Shown here one piece after another: positions 1 through 8,826 of a stretch of DNA of 64,000 bases. Position 1 is the first letter of the stretch. The number at the start of each line of letters is the position of its first letter. The stretch spans positions 124,001-188,000 of the forward strand of contig NZ_JBBDYL010000054.1 of NCBI RefSeq assembly GCF_040901545.1. The letters run 5' to 3'. A model generated the notes under the pieces. It had not been told where the DNA came from and ran no database searches. It was given only the letters and a program-made list of their open reading frames with translations. The translations under genes and the position numbers were made by a program. This DNA is from Sulfuricaulis sp040901545 (GTDB lineage: Bacteria > Pseudomonadota > Gammaproteobacteria > Acidiferrobacterales > Sulfurifustaceae).

Positions 1-966
1 GCCTTCTTCAACCGGGGTGCGCGGCCGGAATCCAACATCACTCTCTAATGTTTCCATATTGGCAAATGTGACCGGTACATCGCCATCCTGCATCGGCAAC
101 ATGTCAAGTTTAGCTTTTTTGCCCAAACATTTTTCCAGGATTTCTATATATCGCATCAACTCGACCGGTGAATTATTGCCTATATTGTATATGCGGTACG
201 GCGCATAACTTCTTGCCGGATCAGGTGTCTCGCCCGACCAGGCAGAGTCCGGGTAGGCAATGTGGTCAATCGTCCGGATTACGCCTTCGACGATATCGTC
301 AATATAGGTAAAATCACGCAGCATCTTTCCATGGTTAAACACCGGGATTGATTCACCATTAAGAATGCCTTTGGTAAATTTGAACAGCGCCATATCCGGC
401 CTGCCCCACGGTCCGTAGACCGTAAAAAAACGCAACCCGGTGCAAGGAAGCTGATAAAGCGAAGCATAGCAATGCGCCATCAGTTCGTTGGCCTTTTTGG
501 TGGCGGCGTAGAACGAAATCGGATGATCGACGTTGTCGTGTTCGGAGAATGGAGGTTTGGTGTTCGCGCCGTAGACGGAGCTGGAGGAGGCAAACACCAG
601 ATGGCCAACTTTCGAATGGCGGCAACCTTCGAGAATATTGCCAAAACCGACGAGGTTGGCATCGATGTAGGCGTAAGGATTCTCGATGGAGTAGCGAACG
701 CCGGCTTGGGCGGCGAGGTGCATAACGGCGTCGAAGCGACGTTCCCGGAACAAATGCGCCATGCCTTCACGGTCAGCAATGTCCAGCTTCTGGAATCGGA
801 AGCCATTTTGTTCCTGGCAACGTTTGAGGCGTGCTTCCTTGAGTGTGACATCGTAGTAATCATTGAGGTTATCAATCCCAAACACCTTGTCACCGCGCGC
901 CAGCAGACGGAGTGCTAGCGCCGATCCGATAAATCCGGCGACACCCGTGATGAGGATATGTTTCAC
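1..966 (-). CDS. UDP-glucuronate 4-epimerase-like NAD-dependent epimerase (3' end outside window)
   Basis: Extended short-chain dehydrogenase that should convert UDP-glucuronate to UDP-galacturonate for surface polysaccharide. The frame is open for 322 codons and runs off the left edge; the family is about 335 residues, so only the last few codons are missing. Visible: N-terminal Rossmann motif TGVAGFIG (7-14), the DNLNDYY segment typical of this subgroup, SSSSVYG before the active site, and the catalytic YxxxK (FYAATKK). The start is a GTG at 966 whose GTGA overlaps the stop of the upstream UDP-xylose synthase gene, implying coupled translation. Substrate is inferred from overall resemblance to CapI/LpsL-type epimerases. 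Confidence 0.85.
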   Translation of the reverse strand, partial: MKHILITGVAGFIGSALALRLLARGDKVFGIDNLNDYYDVTLKEARLKRCQEQNGFRFQKLDIADREGMAHLFRERRFDAVMHLAAQAGVRYSIENPYAYIDANLVGFGNILEGCRHSKVGHLVFASSSSVYGANTKPPFSEHDNVDHPISFYAATKKANELMAHCYASLYQLPCTGLRFFTVYGPWGRPDMALFKFTKGILNGESIPVFNHGKMLRDFTYIDDIVEGVIRTIDHIAYPDSAWSGETPDPARSYAPYRIYNIGNNSPVELMRYIEILEKCLGKKAKLDMLPMQDGDVPVTFANMETLESDVGFRPRTPVEEG

Positions 967-1934
967 GGGTCCTTCTTCAAAAGGTTGTCGAAATAGGCCA
1001 CGGTCTTCGGCAGACCCTGGTCGAGGGCAATGGTCGGTGACCAGCCAAGTTTGGTTCGGGCCAGGGCGATGTCTGGCTGGCGCTGTTTCGGGTCGTCGCT
1101 GGGCAATGGTTTGTTGACGATCTTCGATTTTGAACCGGTCAGCGCGATGACTTTCTCGGCCAGTTCGCGGATAGTGAATTCGTCCGGGTTGCCCACGTTG
1201 ACCGGGCCAGTGAAGTCGTCGGGGGTGTTCATGAGCCGCACGAAGGCTTCGACCATGTCGTCGACGTAACAGAACGAACGGGTCTGCTGGCCATCGCCAT
1301 AGACCGAAATGGGCTCACCCCTGAGCGCCTGGACGATGAAGTTTGAGACCACTCGGCCATCGTTTGGGTGCATCCGTGGACCATAGGTATTGAAGATGCG
1401 TGCCACCTTGATGCGCAAGTTGTGTTGGCGGAAATAATCATAAAAGAGCGTCTCGGCACAACGCTTGCCTTCGTCATAGCAGCTGCGAATTCCGATCGGG
1501 TTGACGTTGCCACAGTAGTCCTCGGTCTGCGGGTGCACGGCGGGATCTCCGTACACCTCGCTGGTGGAGGCCTGCATGATCTTGGCCTTCACCCGCTTGG
1601 CCAGTCCGAGCATATTAATGGCACCGTGCACGCTGGTCTTGGTGGTCTGCACCGGATCGAATTGGTAGTGAATTGGCGAAGCCGGACAGGCGAGGTTGTA
1701 GATTTCGTCCACTTCCACATAGAGCGGGAAGGTGACGTCGTGACGCATGTGCTCGAAGTGCGGATTGTCGAGCAGGTGCAGGATATTGTCCTTGGTGCCG
1801 GTGAAGAAGTTATCGACGCAGAGGACGTCATGGCCGTCGCCGAGCAAGCGTTCACTCAAGTGGGAGCCGAGGAAGCCGGCACCGCCGGTGATCAATATGC
1901 GCTTACGGCCGAGTATGGGTTTTTTGTTTGTCAT
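963..1934 (-). CDS. UDP-glucuronate decarboxylase (UDP-xylose synthase)
   Basis: 323-residue extended SDR that oxidises and decarboxylates UDP-glucuronate to UDP-xylose in the cytoplasm. Visible: GGAGFLGSHL near the N-terminus, CVDNFFTG, the NLACPASPIHYQ block, and STSEVYGDP followed by SCYDEGKR, which carries the catalytic Tyr and Lys; these blocks are diagnostic of UXS. The ATG at 1934 is preceded by GGAGGA at good spacing, so an in-frame extension further upstream is not used. It overlaps the downstream epimerase by four bases. Both enzymes draw on UDP-glucuronate, and no UDP-glucose dehydrogenase for that precursor lies in the window. Confidence 0.93.
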   Translation of the reverse strand: MTNKKPILGRKRILITGGAGFLGSHLSERLLGDGHDVLCVDNFFTGTKDNILHLLDNPHFEHMRHDVTFPLYVEVDEIYNLACPASPIHYQFDPVQTTKTSVHGAINMLGLAKRVKAKIMQASTSEVYGDPAVHPQTEDYCGNVNPIGIRSCYDEGKRCAETLFYDYFRQHNLRIKVARIFNTYGPRMHPNDGRVVSNFIVQALRGEPISVYGDGQQTRSFCYVDDMVEAFVRLMNTPDDFTGPVNVGNPDEFTIRELAEKVIALTGSKSKIVNKPLPSDDPKQRQPDIALARTKLGWSPTIALDQGLPKTVAYFDNLLKKDP

Positions 1935-2055
1935 GTGTATCCTCCGTGGGACTTTCGGACACGCTACCGCCCTGCAGAACATTAAATTCCGCACAGCTAT
2001 TATTACGGCCTCCCCCTCTGAGGCAGCAAACAGTTTTAAACTCGGCTGAAGAAAT

Positions 2056-2658
2056 TCATTCCAGCCGCAAAATATCCGGAATCAGTACCCGTTCCTTGTC
2101 GATTTCCTTGAGCAGTTGCTCGTAACTGAGCAATGGTGCGTTCAGTTCGGTCAGCACGCAAACATCATACGGTGCAGCTTGCGAAAGGTAATGCCAGACG
2201 GGAACACCGGCAAACCGGTGGCGTTCGGTATGGGGGTCCAGAATGCCGATGACCTCGACATCTCGCTCCTGCGCCCGCAGCGTCGCGATTTCCGCCAGAT
2301 CGGACATCCCGTACAGCAAAATCTCCCGCCAGCCTCGCATTTCGCATTTATTGAAAACATCGATACAGGACTTGCCCGCCTGCCGATAGAAAGCAAACGA
2401 ATAAGCGAGGTATTTCGTCGTGAGCCGGCTTTTTTCGGCAAAACCTTTCGGCGTCAGGTAATAAAGATAACGATTGGCCGGGGCTTCACTGATTTTAATG
2501 AAGCCCTTGCGGATACAGCGCTTGAGGTAGGAATTGGCCAGCCCCAGGGCAATGCCCATGTTGCTGGCAAGATGGCGCTGGCTGACATTGCTTTGCTTGC
2601 CGACCGCATCCAGCAGTTCCAGGACCAACTGTTCTTCCTTGTCGGTTTGAGTGTTCAT
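2056..2658 (-). CDS. winged helix-turn-helix transcriptional regulator
   Basis: 200 residues. Residues about 10-75 read as a MarR-like winged helix (SNVSQRHLASNMGIALGLA as the recognition part, then YYLTPKGF as the wing). Residues about 100-195 resemble a small nucleotide-binding fold (ILLYGMSDLAEIATL, then VIGILDP) and may sense a ligand. It sits between an RfaH-like antiterminator and sugar-nucleotide genes, so control of this polysaccharide locus is likely (inference). The start codon lies inside a perfect palindrome and only a few bases after a predicted -10 box, so the mRNA may be nearly leaderless and self-repressed. I cannot name the effector. Confidence 0.8.
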   Translation of the reverse strand: MNTQTDKEEQLVLELLDAVGKQSNVSQRHLASNMGIALGLANSYLKRCIRKGFIKISEAPANRYLYYLTPKGFAEKSRLTTKYLAYSFAFYRQAGKSCIDVFNKCEMRGWREILLYGMSDLAEIATLRAQERDVEVIGILDPHTERHRFAGVPVWHYLSQAAPYDVCVLTELNAPLLSYEQLLKEIDKERVLIPDILRLE

Positions 2659-2670
2659 TAAATGAACACT
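2650..2670. promoter_or_regulatory. 21-bp palindromic operator over the regulator's own start
   Basis: AGTGTTCATT and AATGAACACT flank one central base in perfect dyad symmetry. The palindrome covers the ATG of the winged-helix gene (2656-2658), the predicted transcription start and the end of the -10 box. This is the expected placement for autorepression. Confidence 0.6.
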
Positions 2671-2695
2671 ATAGACTCTCGGGTGCGAGGGTCAA
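2668..2695 (-). promoter_or_regulatory. sigma70-like promoter of the winged-helix regulator
   Basis: On the minus strand TTGACC (2690-2695) and TATAGT (2668-2673) are separated by 16 bp. The predicted start is near 2661, giving a leader of about three bases before the ATG at 2658. No Shine-Dalgarno sequence is seen. The -35 box lies in a GGGTGC/GCACCC hairpin just after the RfaH-like stop codon. Confidence 0.5.
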
Positions 2696-2708
2696 GCACC
2701 CTCATTTT

Positions 2709-3254
2709 TCAGGCCGGTTCGATCGAAGCGGAATCCACGACGGTGCGGGCGTTTCTGCCCAGAACATCCAACAAGACGGTCACGCGGTCGCGTCCGGTCG
2801 CCGCCTGAAAAATCCCCTCGTACCCGGCGAAACTGCCCTGGGTAATCCGCACCCGGCTTCCGGGCTTGTAGCCCTCGACCGGAAGAATCTGGATCCCTTG
2901 CTCATCTTCCCGGGCCCTCAGGGCCGTGATCAAATCATTCGGGACACGTGCCGCGGACCGCCCGAAACGCACCACGGACACCACACCCAATGTGGAACGG
3001 ATGGGGGCCCAATTGTCAGTCTGGTTGTTAAGATGAATAAACAGATAGCGGGGGAACATCGGCGCGATCAATGATATGCGCCTTCCCTGTCGCCGGCGCG
3101 CTTCACGCAGGATCGGCAGGTAGGTTTCGTAGCCCTGTCGCGCGAGGTTCTCACGCGCGACGCTCTCCTGGCGCATTTTGCAATAAACCAGATACCAGTG
3201 GCGCGCGGTCGAAACGTCATGCTTGCTACGCAAGGCGGAAATCAAAGCCTCCAT
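2709..3254 (-). CDS. NusG-family antiterminator, RfaH-like
   Basis: 181 residues. An NGN domain (about 19-115) begins WYLVYCKMRQE, continues with GYETYLPILRE and includes MFPRYLFIHL, as in RfaH. A KOW-like C-terminal part follows (YKPGSRVRITQGSFAGYEGI). RfaH-type proteins bind RNA polymerase and suppress termination in long polysaccharide operons; that role is family knowledge. Its start lies 13 bases inside the end of the upstream dehydrogenase gene, which ties it to this surface-polysaccharide operon. No ops-like element was identified. Confidence 0.88.
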   Translation of the reverse strand: MEALISALRSKHDVSTARHWYLVYCKMRQESVARENLARQGYETYLPILREARRRQGRRISLIAPMFPRYLFIHLNNQTDNWAPIRSTLGVVSVVRFGRSAARVPNDLITALRAREDEQGIQILPVEGYKPGSRVRITQGSFAGYEGIFQAATGRDRVTVLLDVLGRNARTVVDSASIEPA

Positions 3255-4543
3255 ACATGGATCCCGGCGGCAGCCAGTGCCCCGGTATTGAATCGTGATT
3301 TTACGTCAATGAAACATCCGCCACGGTCGAGTTTGTTCAGATACTCGTCTGTATTCATTGCGAGAAATTCCTTATGCGCGACGGCGACAACGATGGCCTT
3401 GGCCGCTGGCAGGCTTTCCCATGCATGCAATGTCAGTTCATGCTCCCGATGCGCATCTTCCGCGTCCGCAACCGGATCATGCACCCATACCTGCGCTCCG
3501 TATGATTTTAGTTCATGGATTACATCGACCACGCGCGTATTGCGGATATCGGGAAAATCTTCCTTGAAAGTAACACCCATGACAATGACATGACTGCCGC
3601 TGACCGAGTGGCCGGCCTGGATAATCTGCTTGATGGTCTGTTCGGCGACATATTTTCCCATCCCATCGTTGATGCGGCGACCCGCCAGAATCACTTCCGG
3701 ATGATAACCGATCCGTTCCGCTTTCTGGGTAAGGTAATACGGATCCACGCCGATGCAATGTCCGCCTACCAAGCCCGGCCGAAAGGGAAGAAAATTCCAT
3801 TTCGTGCCTGCCGCTTCGAGCACTTCCAGCGTGTCGATTCCAAGCTTGTTGAAAATGATAGCCAGTTCGTTCATCAGCGCGATATTGAGATCCCGCTGGG
3901 TGTTTTCGATCACTTTTGCCGCTTCGGCGGTCTTGATGTTTGACGTACGGCAGACACCGGCTTTGACGATCATTTCATATAATTTCGCCACGGCATCGAG
4001 CGTGGAGGCATCGTCGCCTGAAACAACCTTTTTAATCGTGGCCAAGGTATGATCCTTATCGCCCGGATTGATCCGCTCCGGTGAGTAGCCGACATGAAAA
4101 TCCTGTTTCCACCGCATACCCGATCCTTTTTCCAGAACCGGAATGCAGACCTCTTCCGTGGCTCCCGGATACACCGTGGATTCGAAAATGACGATCGCCC
4201 TTTTCTTCATGTGCCGGGAAATGGCCTCGCAGGCGGTTCGTAACGGTTCGAAATCCGGTTGATGCGCGTCGTCCACGGGTGTGGGTACGGACACTATAAT
4301 AAAATCAGCCTGCGCCAGCAGACGGGGATCGTTGGTGTATTGGAGTTTGGTCGCGGCCCGGAGGTCGCCTTCGTCGAGCCCGCCCGCCGGGTCTCGATGC
4401 CGTCGATACTGGTTCAGTTTTGTCTCGCTCAGGTCATACCCGACGGTGGTCAGGAGTTTTCCGAATTCCACCGCCAGGGGAAGACCAACATAACCCAACC
4501 CGACGACGGCGACTGTTTTGTTGCTGAATACGTGCTTGTCCAT
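3242..4543 (-). CDS. tviB: UDP-N-acetylhexosamine 6-dehydrogenase (TviB/WbpO type)
   Basis: 433-residue nucleotide-sugar dehydrogenase that oxidises C6 of a UDP-HexNAc to the uronate with NAD. Visible: N-terminal GLGYVG (15-20), the central AEAAKVIENTQRDLNIA helix (Lys210, Asn214), catalytic Cys263 in GGHCIGVDPYY, and the C-terminal nucleotide-binding part with GVTFKED. The QRDLNIALMNELA and GLVGGHCIGVDPYYLT blocks match the TviB/WbpO branch better than UDP-glucose dehydrogenase, so UDP-GlcNAc or UDP-GalNAc is the likelier substrate. Co-directional with hldD upstream and overlapping the RfaH-like gene. Confidence 0.88.
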   Translation of the reverse strand: MDKHVFSNKTVAVVGLGYVGLPLAVEFGKLLTTVGYDLSETKLNQYRRHRDPAGGLDEGDLRAATKLQYTNDPRLLAQADFIIVSVPTPVDDAHQPDFEPLRTACEAISRHMKKRAIVIFESTVYPGATEEVCIPVLEKGSGMRWKQDFHVGYSPERINPGDKDHTLATIKKVVSGDDASTLDAVAKLYEMIVKAGVCRTSNIKTAEAAKVIENTQRDLNIALMNELAIIFNKLGIDTLEVLEAAGTKWNFLPFRPGLVGGHCIGVDPYYLTQKAERIGYHPEVILAGRRINDGMGKYVAEQTIKQIIQAGHSVSGSHVIVMGVTFKEDFPDIRNTRVVDVIHELKSYGAQVWVHDPVADAEDAHREHELTLHAWESLPAAKAIVVAVAHKEFLAMNTDEYLNKLDRGGCFIDVKSRFNTGALAAAGIHVWRL

Positions 4544-4577
4544 GCCGTTATGTCATGCAGTCAATGATAAATACCGG

Positions 4578-5591
4578 TTACCGGAGGTTGGCACTGTCAT
4601 GTTGTTTCGCCAAAGTGGCAATGTACCGGCCTACTCCCTCCTCGACGGTCAGGAACGGTGTTTTATAGCCGGCGCGCCGCAATGCCGATATGTCGGCATG
4701 AGTGAAACTTTGATATTTCCCTTGCAATCCTTCCGGAAAGGGAATGTAGGAAATCAGGCCATCTTGTTGTAGCGATTCAAGATCGACGGGCGGTTCTGCG
4801 GACAGACGACGAAAGCTGTTGACCACGGCCAAGGCCACATCGTTGAAGGTTTGCGCCCTGCCGGTTCCAACGTTGAATATTCCACTTTTTTGCCGGTGTT
4901 CCAGGAAAAACAAATTTACCTTCGCAACATCCTCGATTGAAATAAAATCCCGGCGTTGCTCGCCGTTGCCAAAACCGTCACAGCCTTCGAAAAGTTTGAC
5001 TTGGCCGGAATCACGGAACTGGTTGAAATGATGAAACGCCACCGATGCCATTCGACCCTTGTGACTCTCCCGTGGGCCATAAACGTTGAAATAACGAAAT
5101 CCGGCGATTTGCGCGGTCCGTTTTGGCAAGTGACGTCGGACATATTCGTCAAACAACCACTTGGAATAACCGTAAACATTGAGCGGCGCTTCGCACTCGG
5201 GCGTTTCGCGAAATATCTTTCCCGCGCCGTAAACCGCCGCCGAGGAGGCATATAAATACGGTAAGCGTTTTGCCTGGCAATAATGCAATAACGACTTGGA
5301 GTACTCGTAATTATTGGCCATCATGTAGGCGCCATTATGTTCCATGGTGTCGGAACAGGCCCCTTCGTGGAACACTGCCTTGAGCTTTTTTTTGAAATGG
5401 CCGAAATTGATACGCTCGAGGAAATCCCGCTTGTCCAGATAATCGGCGATTTTACAATCTGCCAGATTCCTGAATTTGTCACCCTGCTCGAGGTCGTCAA
5501 CAACCAATATATCCGTTTCGCCCCGATCATTGAGTGCCTTGACCAGATTGGCTCCGATAAAACCGGCACCACCCGTGACAACGTACATCAT
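4578..5591 (-). CDS. hldD: ADP-L-glycero-D-manno-heptose 6-epimerase
   Basis: 337-residue SDR making ADP-L-glycero-beta-D-manno-heptose for the LPS inner core. Visible: VVTGGAGFIGANLV at the N-terminus, DDLEQGDKFRNL, SSAAVYG, catalytic YGYSKWLFD, and FNVYGPRE. The ATG at 5591 overlaps the stop of rfaE1 (ATGA), and GGAGG lies just upstream, so in-frame codons further upstream are not used. It is slightly longer than the E. coli protein (310). With rfaE1 next to it, this is part of the ADP-heptose pathway. Confidence 0.95.
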   Translation of the reverse strand: MMYVVTGGAGFIGANLVKALNDRGETDILVVDDLEQGDKFRNLADCKIADYLDKRDFLERINFGHFKKKLKAVFHEGACSDTMEHNGAYMMANNYEYSKSLLHYCQAKRLPYLYASSAAVYGAGKIFRETPECEAPLNVYGYSKWLFDEYVRRHLPKRTAQIAGFRYFNVYGPRESHKGRMASVAFHHFNQFRDSGQVKLFEGCDGFGNGEQRRDFISIEDVAKVNLFFLEHRQKSGIFNVGTGRAQTFNDVALAVVNSFRRLSAEPPVDLESLQQDGLISYIPFPEGLQGKYQSFTHADISALRRAGYKTPFLTVEEGVGRYIATLAKQHDSANLR

Positions 5592-6586
5592 GCCTCCTGC
5601 GTGGACAATTCGTGGATAATTTCCGCCGGGCTGGCGGTGGCCGCCCCCAGCTTGCCCACTACTATCCCCGCGGCCATGTTCGCGAGCTGCAATGCATCTT
5701 CCATCTTGCTGCCGACGGCCCAGGCGCAACCGATTGCCGCGATCACCGTATCGCCTGCACCCGTCACATCGAACACCTCCCGGGCACGGGCCGGAATATG
5801 TATTACCTTCCCGTCTTGCATCATTAAACTCATGCCTTGCTCTCCGCGTGTGACGAGCACGCCGGCGAGATCAAGATCCCTGGCCATGGCGATGCCTTTC
5901 TTTTCAAGATCGCGATCATCGTGGAAGCGTCCGGCTACCCGCTCAAATTCCTTGCGGTTCGGCGTAATCAAACTCGCGCCACGGTATCCGCTGTACTCAT
6001 CGCCCTTGGGATCAACCACGACGGGACGTGACGCCGCGCGCGCTGCCTGGATCATCTCCTGAATATAGCCAAGGCCGCCCTTGCCGTAATCCGACACAAT
6101 CACAGCGTCGTGCTCCGGCAGGTGCTTCAAGTAGGTATCGAGCAATTTCACGCGCGCATCCTTGCTCACCGGGCTGTCGAAATCGATGCGAATGAGTTGT
6201 TGATGGCGCGAGATGACACGCAGTTTTACGGTGGTATTGAGCAGCTTGTCCCGGTGCAAGCGGCAGTCGATGTCAGCCTGGCCCAAAAGCCGTTCAAGGT
6301 TGTCGGCCTCGCGGTCATCGCCGCAGATTGAAAACAGTGAACAATGGGCACCCAGCGTACGTACATTCTGCGCCACGTTGGCGGCGCCACCCGGTCGCTC
6401 GTCGGCCTGCGTAACCGCCACCACGGGTACCGGCGCTTCAGGGGATATACGCTCAACATCGCCATACCAGTAGCGATCCAGCATGACGTCTCCTGCCACC
6501 AATACCCTGACCCGGGCGATTTTTTCAAGCAGTTGTGGCAACACGTTCCTTCTTGTCCTTTTCGGGATGCGTTGGCCGGTAATCAT
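5588..6586 (-). CDS. rfaE1: D-glycero-beta-D-manno-heptose 7-phosphate kinase (RfaE domain I)
   Basis: 332-residue ribokinase/PfkB-family enzyme phosphorylating heptose 7-phosphate at C1. Visible: AGDVMLDRYWYG near the start, GGAANVAQNVRTLGA (substrate site), and DVTGAGDTVIAA with the catalytic Asp and anion hole. The cytidylyl/adenylyltransferase domain found in fused HldE is absent, so that step must be encoded elsewhere. The first ATG (6586) has no clear Shine-Dalgarno sequence. A GTG 14 codons later, preceded by AAGGA, is an alternative start. Confidence 0.92.
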   Translation of the reverse strand: MITGQRIPKRTRRNVLPQLLEKIARVRVLVAGDVMLDRYWYGDVERISPEAPVPVVAVTQADERPGGAANVAQNVRTLGAHCSLFSICGDDREADNLERLLGQADIDCRLHRDKLLNTTVKLRVISRHQQLIRIDFDSPVSKDARVKLLDTYLKHLPEHDAVIVSDYGKGGLGYIQEMIQAARAASRPVVVDPKGDEYSGYRGASLITPNRKEFERVAGRFHDDRDLEKKGIAMARDLDLAGVLVTRGEQGMSLMMQDGKVIHIPARAREVFDVTGAGDTVIAAIGCAWAVGSKMEDALQLANMAAGIVVGKLGAATASPAEIIHELSTQEA

Positions 6587-6657
6587 CGATTATTGATGTG
6601 CCCGGTATTATCCGGGCTATTACCGTAACTGTCGATTGACGATGCATTCGATGAACA

Positions 6658-7356
6658 CTAATGAAGTTGAATTTCGCGGTTGATCGACTCGAGTACTGAC
6701 AGTGGGTTGGCAGCGCGCGTGATCGGCCGGCCGATGACCAGATAATCCGCCCCGTCGGCCACCGCCTGCGCCGGAGAACGCGTGCGTCGCTGATCGTTGG
6801 CATCGATCCCGGATGGCCGTATCCCGGGCGTGACCAGAAGAAACGTTTTCGCAAATCGCCGGCGCAACCGCGGGGCTTCCAGCGGGGAACAGATCACGCC
6901 ATCCAGGCCGGCGGCCTGGGCCAGGCTCGCAAGACGGTCGACGTGAGATGCCGTGCCGCGTTCGAGTCCCAGTTCGGCCATATCGTCGTCATCATGGCTC
7001 GTCAGCAGCGTCACGCCGGTCAGCAGCGGACGATGGCTCTTGCTGTCAATCGCCTCGCGTGCCGCCCGCATCATTTTCTTTCCTCCCAGGGCATGCACAT
7101 TGATCATCCACACGCCCAGGCTGGCTGCCTGCACACAGGCGTTCGCCACGGTGGACGGAATGTCGTGAAATTTGAGATCGAGAAACACATCAAAGCCGCG
7201 CGAGACGAGATTGGCCACCACATCCGGACCACCGGAAGAGAAGAGTTCCATGCCAACCTTGAGCCGGCATTGCGACGGCGATACCTGGGAGGCAAACGCC
7301 AGGGCCGCATCGACGTCGGGGAAATCGAGGGCAACGATGATGCGCGGTCCGTACAT
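6658..7356 (-). CDS. pyrF: orotidine 5'-phosphate decarboxylase
   Basis: 232-residue TIM barrel catalysing the last step of UMP synthesis. Visible: IVALDFPD at the first strand, the catalytic DLKFHDIP block with the Lys/Asp pair, TPGIRP, and the phosphate-binding GADYLVIGRPIT at the C-terminus. The start abuts the lapB stop codon. The lapA-lapB-pyrF order matches enterobacteria (yciS-yciM-pyrF). Confidence 0.97.
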   Translation of the reverse strand: MYGPRIIVALDFPDVDAALAFASQVSPSQCRLKVGMELFSSGGPDVVANLVSRGFDVFLDLKFHDIPSTVANACVQAASLGVWMINVHALGGKKMMRAAREAIDSKSHRPLLTGVTLLTSHDDDDMAELGLERGTASHVDRLASLAQAAGLDGVICSPLEAPRLRRRFAKTFLLVTPGIRPSGIDANDQRRTRSPAQAVADGADYLVIGRPITRAANPLSVLESINREIQLH

Positions 7357-8523
7357 TTATTCTTCCCGCACCGGTTTGATGGTGTTCCAGCGATTGCATC
7401 CCGGACAAAGCCAATGCAGCGCCTTGCCCTTGAATCCGCACTGTCCGCAGGCATAACCAAGGTGCTGTCCGCGAAGCTCCTCGATGATGCCTTTCAACAT
7501 CAGCAGATCGTTGCGCGCCGAGTTAGAGGCCTTGACCAGATTCAGCTCCAGCAGTTTGTGCAAACCGTGAACGTTGGGGGTATGCCGCAGCCATTCCACG
7601 ATGAATTTTTCCGCCGCCTCCACGCCGTCCCGGTTGCTGATGACATCGGCAAAAGCCAGCGCCAGCGACACTCCGCCATGGCGCTGCAATGAGGCTTGAA
7701 AATAATTGTATAGACCGCGCTCATCTTTAAGTTGCTTGAATGCCTCGGCAATCCGTTCCGCCACCTCGCCGAGGTAGTGAATATCCTGCTCCTCGATGAG
7801 CTGCCAGTCCTTGATGGCCTGGCGATATTTTCCTTCCTGGGCGTTAATTTCGCCGAGCAAAATACTGGCACGCACGCATTTCTCATCCACGTCCAACGCC
7901 TGCTTTAAATTTTCACGCGCGGCAGTGTGGTTTTTTCGCGCATAATTCTGATCCGCCAACTCGCAGAAGAAATGCGCGATCATTTCATTCATGTTCTTGC
8001 CTGAGACTCGGGCCAGTTTGCGAGTCACGCCGATGGCTTTTTCCCATTCCTTTTCCTGCTGGTAGATGTGCAACAAGAGCTTCAAAGCCTGTTCGCCGTG
8101 GGCCTGGATTTCGGCAAGTTCGAGAAACAAATTCTCGGCGCGGTCGAAAAGACCGGCCTTGAGATAATCCTGGCCGAGTTCCAGCAGCGCATGACTGCGC
8201 TGCTCCTTGTCCAGCGTCGGGCGCGCAATCAGATTCTGGTGGATTCGGATAGCGCGCTCGACTTCGCCCCGGCGACGAAAAAGATTGCCCAATGCCAGGT
8301 GTGTCTCGACGGTTTCCGAATTGACTTCCAGCACACGAATGAATATCTCGATGGCCTTGTCCGGTTGTTCATTCAGCAGGAAATTAAGTCCCTTGAAGTA
8401 GGCGGATGGCAAATCCAGCGACTGCCGGGCATGGCGTCTTTGCTCGATACGCGCCATGTACCAGCCGGAAGCAGCGGCCAGCGGTAACAGCAGCCACAAC
8501 AGATCGGATGCATTAAATGACAT
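7357..8523 (-). CDS. lapB: LPS assembly protein LapB (YciM)
   Basis: 388-residue inner-membrane-anchored TPR protein that tunes LPS synthesis by presenting LpxC to FtsH (known for E. coli). Visible: N-terminal membrane segment (about 8-21), TPR repeats from about residue 45 to 340, and a C-terminal rubredoxin-like metal site with two CxxC pairs (YACGQCGFKG, LCPGCNRW). The start at 8523 is chosen because MSFNASDLLWLLLP matches the family's beginning; it overlaps the end of lapA by 11 bases. Confidence 0.95.
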   Translation of the reverse strand: MSFNASDLLWLLLPLAAASGWYMARIEQRRHARQSLDLPSAYFKGLNFLLNEQPDKAIEIFIRVLEVNSETVETHLALGNLFRRRGEVERAIRIHQNLIARPTLDKEQRSHALLELGQDYLKAGLFDRAENLFLELAEIQAHGEQALKLLLHIYQQEKEWEKAIGVTRKLARVSGKNMNEMIAHFFCELADQNYARKNHTAARENLKQALDVDEKCVRASILLGEINAQEGKYRQAIKDWQLIEEQDIHYLGEVAERIAEAFKQLKDERGLYNYFQASLQRHGGVSLALAFADVISNRDGVEAAEKFIVEWLRHTPNVHGLHKLLELNLVKASNSARNDLLMLKGIIEELRGQHLGYACGQCGFKGKALHWLCPGCNRWNTIKPVREE

Positions 8524-8809
8524 CTTTGATCGGCAGTGCGCGCAGATTGATAACTTCCTGTTCGATCTGACGGATTTCCTTGCGCGCCTGCACGAGTTGA
8601 CGCTGCATCCGCACCACCATGCGCAAGCTTGCAAGATACCCTGCCACAACACCGACGGTAAATGACGCCAGCAGCGCCAATGACAGCGGCCCGCTCCATT
8701 TCAGATCAAAATAATAATTAAGTTCAACCAGCTGTCTGTTCTGGAAGGCAAATGAAATACCGATGAGCAAAACCAAAATTGCCAACACAGTGTAAATTAT
8801 CCGCTTCAT
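8513..8809 (-). CDS. lapA: LPS assembly protein LapA (DUF1049)
   Basis: 98 residues with two membrane helices (about 4-20 and 42-62, the second containing ALLASFTVGVVAGYLA) and a cytoplasmic coiled-coil tail (RMQRQLVQARKEIRQIEQEV). It is the usual partner gene of lapB. It is preceded by a repeat of 7-bp units and the ihfB terminator. Confidence 0.93.
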   Translation of the reverse strand: MKRIIYTVLAILVLLIGISFAFQNRQLVELNYYFDLKWSGPLSLALLASFTVGVVAGYLASLRMVVRMQRQLVQARKEIRQIEQEVINLRALPIKDVI

Positions 8810-8826
8810 GGGGCCTCCATCAACGC

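Noticed and set aside
963..1994. Longer UDP-xylose synthase with 20 extra N-terminal residues
   Set aside because: GGAGGA directly precedes the ATG at 1934, and the residues before it do not resemble the family.
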